DNA of 64,000 nucleotides from positions 1-64,000 of the forward strand of contig JANDLT010000003.1 of assembly GCA_024330265.1 (NCBI GenBank). Direction: 5' to 3'. Shown here in pieces: positions 60,811 through 64,000 of this stretch. Below the pieces are notes generated by a model, which worked only from the letters and a program-made list of their open reading frames with translations, did not search any database and was not told the DNA's origin. The stretch's first letter is position 1. Every line of letters starts with the position of its first letter. The position numbers and the translations under genes are program-made. Origin of the DNA: Pyrinomonadaceae bacterium MAG19_C2-C3 (GTDB taxonomy: Bacteria; Acidobacteriota; Blastocatellia; Pyrinomonadales; Pyrinomonadaceae).

Positions 60811-61284
60811 TTACTCTCCTAACATCGCGTCCGGTGTGCAGATGGTTGGAAACTCGTAACCTACTTCACGGCAAAACTTTTCGATTCGTTTGCAAACAAT
60901 TGCGTTGGCGATATGCTTCATATTCCATGTTAAAAGATAATCAACTTGATGAACTATCGCAATCGCAATATGCGCCGCGTCAATCTCAGCTTTAAGCGGC
61001 AAGATTTTATCCGTCAATTCGGCAACCAACGTTTTAGCTTCATCGTTGAAATCAAGCAATGGAAAACCGTCAATAGCCACTAACCTTTCCTGTGCCTGTG
61101 TCGCATCGCCCTTGCTTGATTCGTCAACTACGAACTGCGAAATACGAACATCATAATTTTGGCGACGAAGATTCCACCACTCAATCGTAGATTGTTGCCG
61201 CACAAACGTCGTCACATCACGACTCGGATTCGCCGTCAAATAACTCACAATGCTTGTCTCGATATAAACGTTTGGCTTCGTCAT
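60811..61284 (-). CDS. PIN-domain protein (VapC-like toxin)
   Basis: 157 residues with the PIN ribonuclease pattern: VYIETSIVSYL at the start (acidic residue Glu instead of the usual Asp), DESSKGD, EIDAAHIAIAIVHQVDYLLTWNMKHIAN with the Asp-x-x-His and the final TWN segment. VapC-like proteins cleave tRNA or other RNA. The gene follows the typA stop by four bases with GAGGGG as ribosome-binding site and is followed by a small antitoxin-like gene. Toxin-first order and linkage to typA are uncommon. Confidence 0.8.
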   Translation of the reverse strand: MTKPNVYIETSIVSYLTANPSRDVTTFVRQQSTIEWWNLRRQNYDVRISQFVVDESSKGDATQAQERLVAIDGFPLLDFNDEAKTLVAELTDKILPLKAEIDAAHIAIAIVHQVDYLLTWNMKHIANAIVCKRIEKFCREVGYEFPTICTPDAMLGE

Positions 61285-61288
61285 CCCC

Positions 61289-63121
61289 TCACGATTCTTT
61301 TTTCTTCGGACGCTTGTTCGATTCTAAAACACGCTTGCGAAGGCGAATTGATTCCGGTGTGATTTCGACGAGTTCATCATCGGAGATAAATTCAAGCGAC
61401 TGTTCAAGTGAAAGAAGTTTCGCCGGAACTAGGCGCATCGCTTCGTCGGCACTCGCGGCGCGCATGTTGGTCAATTTCTTTTCCTTAATGATGTTCACGT
61501 CCAAGTCAACATTGCGCGCGTTCTCGCCGACAATCATGCCTTCATAAACTCGCGTCTGCGGGCGCACGAACATCGTGCCGCGTTCCTGTAAATTGAAAAT
61601 CGCGTAGCCCGTCGTCTCGCCGAAACGGTCGGCGATAAGCGAACCGCTCGCGCGTCCGCGCATCGTGCCTTGCCATTTATCGAAGCGCAGAAACAGCGTA
61701 TTGAGTAAGCCCGTGCCTTTGGTTTCGGTGAGAAACTCAGAGCGAAAACCGATAAGTCCGCGCGACGGTGCTTCAAACTCAAGCCGCACGCGCCCCGTAC
61801 CGTGATTGACCATCTTCATCATCTGACCTTTGCGGCGACCCAAAGCTTCGGTCACGACGCCGACGAATTCATCGGGACAATCAACCACGACTTGCTCAAT
61901 CGGTTCGAGTAAATTACCTTCCGCGTCAGTTCGCGTGATGACTTCCGGCTTTGAGACTTGAAGCTCGAAACCTTCGCGGCGCATCATCTCAATCAAGATG
62001 GCGAGTTGAAGTTCGCCGCGTCCCGATACTCTGAATTGGTCGGGCGATTCCGTGTCTTCGACTCTGATGGCGACGTTGCTTAAAAGCTCTTTATCGAGTC
62101 GCTCTCTGATTTGGCGCGATGTGACGAACTTGCCTTCCTTACCCGCGAACGGCGAATTATTGACGCCGAAAATCATCGTGATGGTCGGCTCGTCAACCGC
62201 GATGACGGGCAAGGGTTGCGGGTTCTCGACGCTCGTTATCGTCTCGCCTATTTCGACTTCTTCGACACCCGCGAGGGCGACGATTTCACCGAACTCGGCT
62301 TGCTCAATGGCTTCGCGTTTCAAGCCTTCGTAAGCGTAAAGCTGCGACACCTTGATGCGCGTCTGTGTGCCGTCGCGCTTAATTAGGGCGACGGTTTCGT
62401 TCTGCTTGATAATCCCCGAATAGATGCGCCCGATGGCGAGGCGACCGACATAATCGTTGTAGTCGAGATTGGCGACAAGGAGTTGAAGCGAATCATCGCG
62501 CCCCTCGCGCGGCGGCGGAATCGTTTTAATTATCTGCTCGAATAATGGTCTAAGATCGCTCGATTCATCAATCAAATTATTCTTGGCGATGCCTTCGCGC
62601 GAGATGGCGTAGAGAATCGGAAACTCGATCTGTTCTTCCGTCGCGTCAAGATCAATAAACAAGTCGTAAATCTCATTGACGACTTCTTCCGGGCGTGCAT
62701 CTTGACGGTCAATTTTATTGACGACGGCGATGGTCGGAAGTCGCGCTTCCAGAGCTTTGCGAAGCACGAAGCGGGTTTGCGGCAAGCATCCTTCCGCCGC
62801 GTCAACGAGCAACATCACGCCGTCAACCATCTTCAAGACGCGCTCGACTTCGCCGCCGAAATCGGCGTGACCCGGCGTGTCTAAGATATTGATTTTGTAT
62901 TCGCCGGTGTCGCCGTGATAACGCACGGCGGTGTTCTTCGCCATGATGGTGATGCCGCGTTCGCGTTCCAAATCCATAGAGTCCATCACGCGGTCGCGCA
63001 CCTGTTCGCCGGTGCGAAAAGTCCCGGATTGTTTGAGCATCGCATCAACCAGAGTCGTCTTGCCGTGGTCAACGTGGGCGATAATGGCGATGTTGCGTAT
63101 GTCCTGTCTCTCTTGTGTCAT
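61289..63121 (-). CDS. typA: Translational GTPase TypA/BipA
   Basis: Ribosome-binding GTPase of the EF-G type, helping 50S assembly and stress adaptation; 610 residues. G1 is AHVDHGKTT (about 15-23), G2 region [12 protein letters not shown]3 [15 protein letters not shown]4 [12 protein letters not shown]. The TypA-specific C-terminal domain contains [20 protein letters not shown] and [20 protein letters not shown] and ends in a Lys-rich tail. ATG 63121. The PIN gene follows with only four bases between. Confidence 0.96.
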   Translation of the reverse strand: MTQERQDIRNIAIIAHVDHGKTTLVDAMLKQSGTFRTGEQVRDRVMDSMDLERERGITIMAKNTAVRYHGDTGEYKINILDTPGHADFGGEVERVLKMVDGVMLLVDAAEGCLPQTRFVLRKALEARLPTIAVVNKIDRQDARPEEVVNEIYDLFIDLDATEEQIEFPILYAISREGIAKNNLIDESSDLRPLFEQIIKTIPPPREGRDDSLQLLVANLDYNDYVGRLAIGRIYSGIIKQNETVALIKRDGTQTRIKVSQLYAYEGLKREAIEQAEFGEIVALAGVEEVEIGETITSVENPQPLPVIAVDEPTITMIFGVNNSPFAGKEGKFVTSRQIRERLDKELLSNVAIRVEDTESPDQFRVSGRGELQLAILIEMMRREGFELQVSKPEVITRTDAEGNLLEPIEQVVVDCPDEFVGVVTEALGRRKGQMMKMVNHGTGRVRLEFEAPSRGLIGFRSEFLTETKGTGLLNTLFLRFDKWQGTMRGRASGSLIADRFGETTGYAIFNLQERGTMFVRPQTRVYEGMIVGENARNVDLDVNIIKEKKLTNMRAASADEAMRLVPAKLLSLEQSLEFISDDELVEITPESIRLRKRVLESNKRPKKKES

Positions 63122-63216
63122 GCTTACTTTCCTGTCTTACTACTTTGTTGTTTCTTATGTCAGTTATAAATTCGTCCGTAATACGAACCGGGCATGATAC
63201 ATGCGAAACTCCTGAT

Positions 63217-63693
63217 TCAGAAATCGTCGGCTTTAATGGTGAAGGCATTCGTCTGCCGCAACGCTTCATAAAGCACGATGGCGACCGACGTGGCGAGGTT
63301 CAAACTTCGCACGTTCGGATTCATCATCGGAATCGTGATGCAGTGGTCGTGGTTGGCGTTTAACAATTCATCCGGCAGCCCGCGCGTCTCACGCCCGAAG
63401 ACGAGGCAATCATCATCAGTGAATCGCCAATCGGTATAAGACTTGTGGACTTTGGTTGTCAGAAACACGAAACGCGCGTGCGGTTGATGGGCGCGAAGGG
63501 CATCGAAATCAAGGTGACGATGAAGCGTGACATGCTGCCAATAATCGAGTCCGGCACGCTTTAGACTTCTATCATCCATGCGGAAGCCCGTCGCGCCTAC
63601 GACGTGAAGCGGCGTGTGAGTCGCGGCGCACAGGCGCGCGATGTTGCCCGTGTTCGGCGGAATTTCAGGTTCGATGAGAGCGATGGAAAGCAT
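63217..63693 (-). CDS. trmL: tRNA (cytidine/uridine-34-2'-O)-methyltransferase
   Basis: SPOUT-class methyltransferase of TrmL type (158 residues) that modifies the wobble base of some leucine tRNAs. Marks are ALIEPEIPPNTGNIARLCAA, LDYWQHV, LVFGRETRGLP and IPMMNPNVRSLNLATSVAIVLYEA, forming the trefoil-knot cofactor site. The ATG is directly against a GTGGATA heptamer arm, leaving no space for a ribosome-binding site. Confidence 0.93.
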   Translation of the reverse strand: MLSIALIEPEIPPNTGNIARLCAATHTPLHVVGATGFRMDDRSLKRAGLDYWQHVTLHRHLDFDALRAHQPHARFVFLTTKVHKSYTDWRFTDDDCLVFGRETRGLPDELLNANHDHCITIPMMNPNVRSLNLATSVAIVLYEALRQTNAFTIKADDF

Positions 63694-63776
63694 GATAGTG
63701 GATAACGGATAGTGGATAGTGGATAGTGAAGGAAGAATGGTTTTAACTATCCACTATCCACTATCCGTTATCCACT
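63694..63776. repeat. GTGGATA heptamer hairpin abutting the trmL start
   Basis: Left arm 63694-63729 (GTGGATA, ACGGATA, then three GTGGATA) and right arm 63746-63776 (the complement of about four units) surround a GAAGGAAGAATGGTT loop. The arm begins at the base next to the trmL start codon. It is the clearest case of an arm with zero distance to the ATG. Confidence 0.93.
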
Positions 63777-63904
63777 AAAAAGAAATGGACGGCGCGCGCT
63801 TGATAAGCGGTTGCCGTCCTTTTAAGTTATTGATTGTGTGTTGTTGCGCCGGTTGGAAGATTACAGTTGCGGGTTGTAGTGCTGCGGCGACCTCTTGCGC
63901 CCCG

Positions 63905-64000
63905 CTATTTCTTCGTCGAAGACTTGCCCGAAGATTTGGTCGAGGTTTTGGAAGATGCGCCGGAAGAAGTACCGCCGGATTTTTTCGCCGCCGAAGATTT
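63905..64000 (-). CDS. C-terminal fragment of a Lys/Ser-rich protein
   Basis: The frame is open to the right edge and stops with TAG at 63905-63907. The 31 visible residues are Lys, Ser, Thr, Ala and Gly only (KSSAAKKSGG, TSTKSSGKSSTKK), a disordered histone-H1-like tail. Such tails occur on HU-like or DNA-binding proteins in Acidobacteriota-type genomes. The rest of the gene lies outside the window. Confidence 0.6.
   Translation of the reverse strand, partial: KSSAAKKSGGTSSGASSKTSTKSSGKSSTKK

Noticed and set aside
1-64000. tRNA or rRNA genes, diversity-generating retroelement, prophage
   Set aside because: I saw no TTCGA-loop cloverleaf, no rRNA-like stretch, no reverse transcriptase and no phage structural genes in the window.

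Overview
The window is about 64 kb of bacterial chromosome, mostly protein-coding, with moderately high GC. I saw no rRNA or tRNA genes and no CRISPR array. The gene content suggests an Acidobacteriota genome, probably class Blastocatellia. Reasons are two large Oar-type TonB-dependent receptors with a carboxypeptidase-regulatory-like N-terminus, a FecR/DUF6600-type protein, CarD, dnaK-dnaJ-hspR, two paralogous CxxC plus carboxypeptidase-regulatory proteins, UvsE, and abundant palindromic intergenic repeats. This placement is an inference from gene families, not a phylogeny.

Layout. 0-5.2 kb: an MreB-like actin homologue with an extra N-terminal membrane segment, then an ABC exporter whose permease is cut by a 177-bp MITE. 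5.2-10 kb: a small unknown gene and TonB receptor 1. 10.3-18.1 kb: a phosphate locus with an orphan winged-helix regulator, pstS, pstC, pstA, pstB, phoU, phoB and phoR. 18.4-25 kb: carD, an M20 peptidase, thymidine kinase and four secreted or lipoprotein genes of unknown function. 25-34.3 kb: uvrC, an Uma2 remnant, a PfkB sugar kinase, a YtcJ-like amidohydrolase, a DUF6883/DUF4926-like pair, proC, a metallophosphoesterase and pgsA. 34.3-38.2 kb: the dnaK-dnaJ-hspR heat-shock operon, with a promoter overlapping a HAIR-like HspR operator. 38.5-46 kb: TonB receptor 2, a Cys/Asp-rich frame overlapping an envelope protein, and a FecR/DUF6600 protein. 46-52 kb (minus strand): heme A synthase, a papain-like protein with a coupled partner, uvsE and an S9 peptidase. 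52-57.4 kb: a small acidic protein, an intradiol-dioxygenase-like protein, a type II restriction-modification pair, a TauE/SafE permease and a GT39-like glycosyltransferase. 57.4-60.5 kb (minus): five overlapping genes around a nucleotidyltransferase/small-protein pair. 60.6-63.7 kb (minus): a PIN-domain module, typA and trmL. The right edge cuts a Lys/Ser-rich gene.

The most striking signal is not a gene. At least nine intergenic gaps hold a two-armed inverted repeat whose arms are tandem heptamers. The heptamer differs between sites (GTGGATA/ACGGATA, GTAGGCA, GTGGTCA, GTAGAAA-like, CRCAGAG) while the 7-bp period and the arm-loop-arm architecture are kept. One arm typically begins at or inside the stop codon of the upstream gene and the other ends 0-12 bases before the next start codon, where a Shine-Dalgarno sequence would be. 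Five successive gaps of the pst-pho operon and two of the dnaK operon are filled this way. This looks like a repeat family that occupies intercistronic space and may control mRNA processing or non-SD initiation. A second group of compound palindromes (2.9-3.1, 10.1, 24.9-25.2 and 27.6-27.8 kb) resembles REP/BIME-type repeats.
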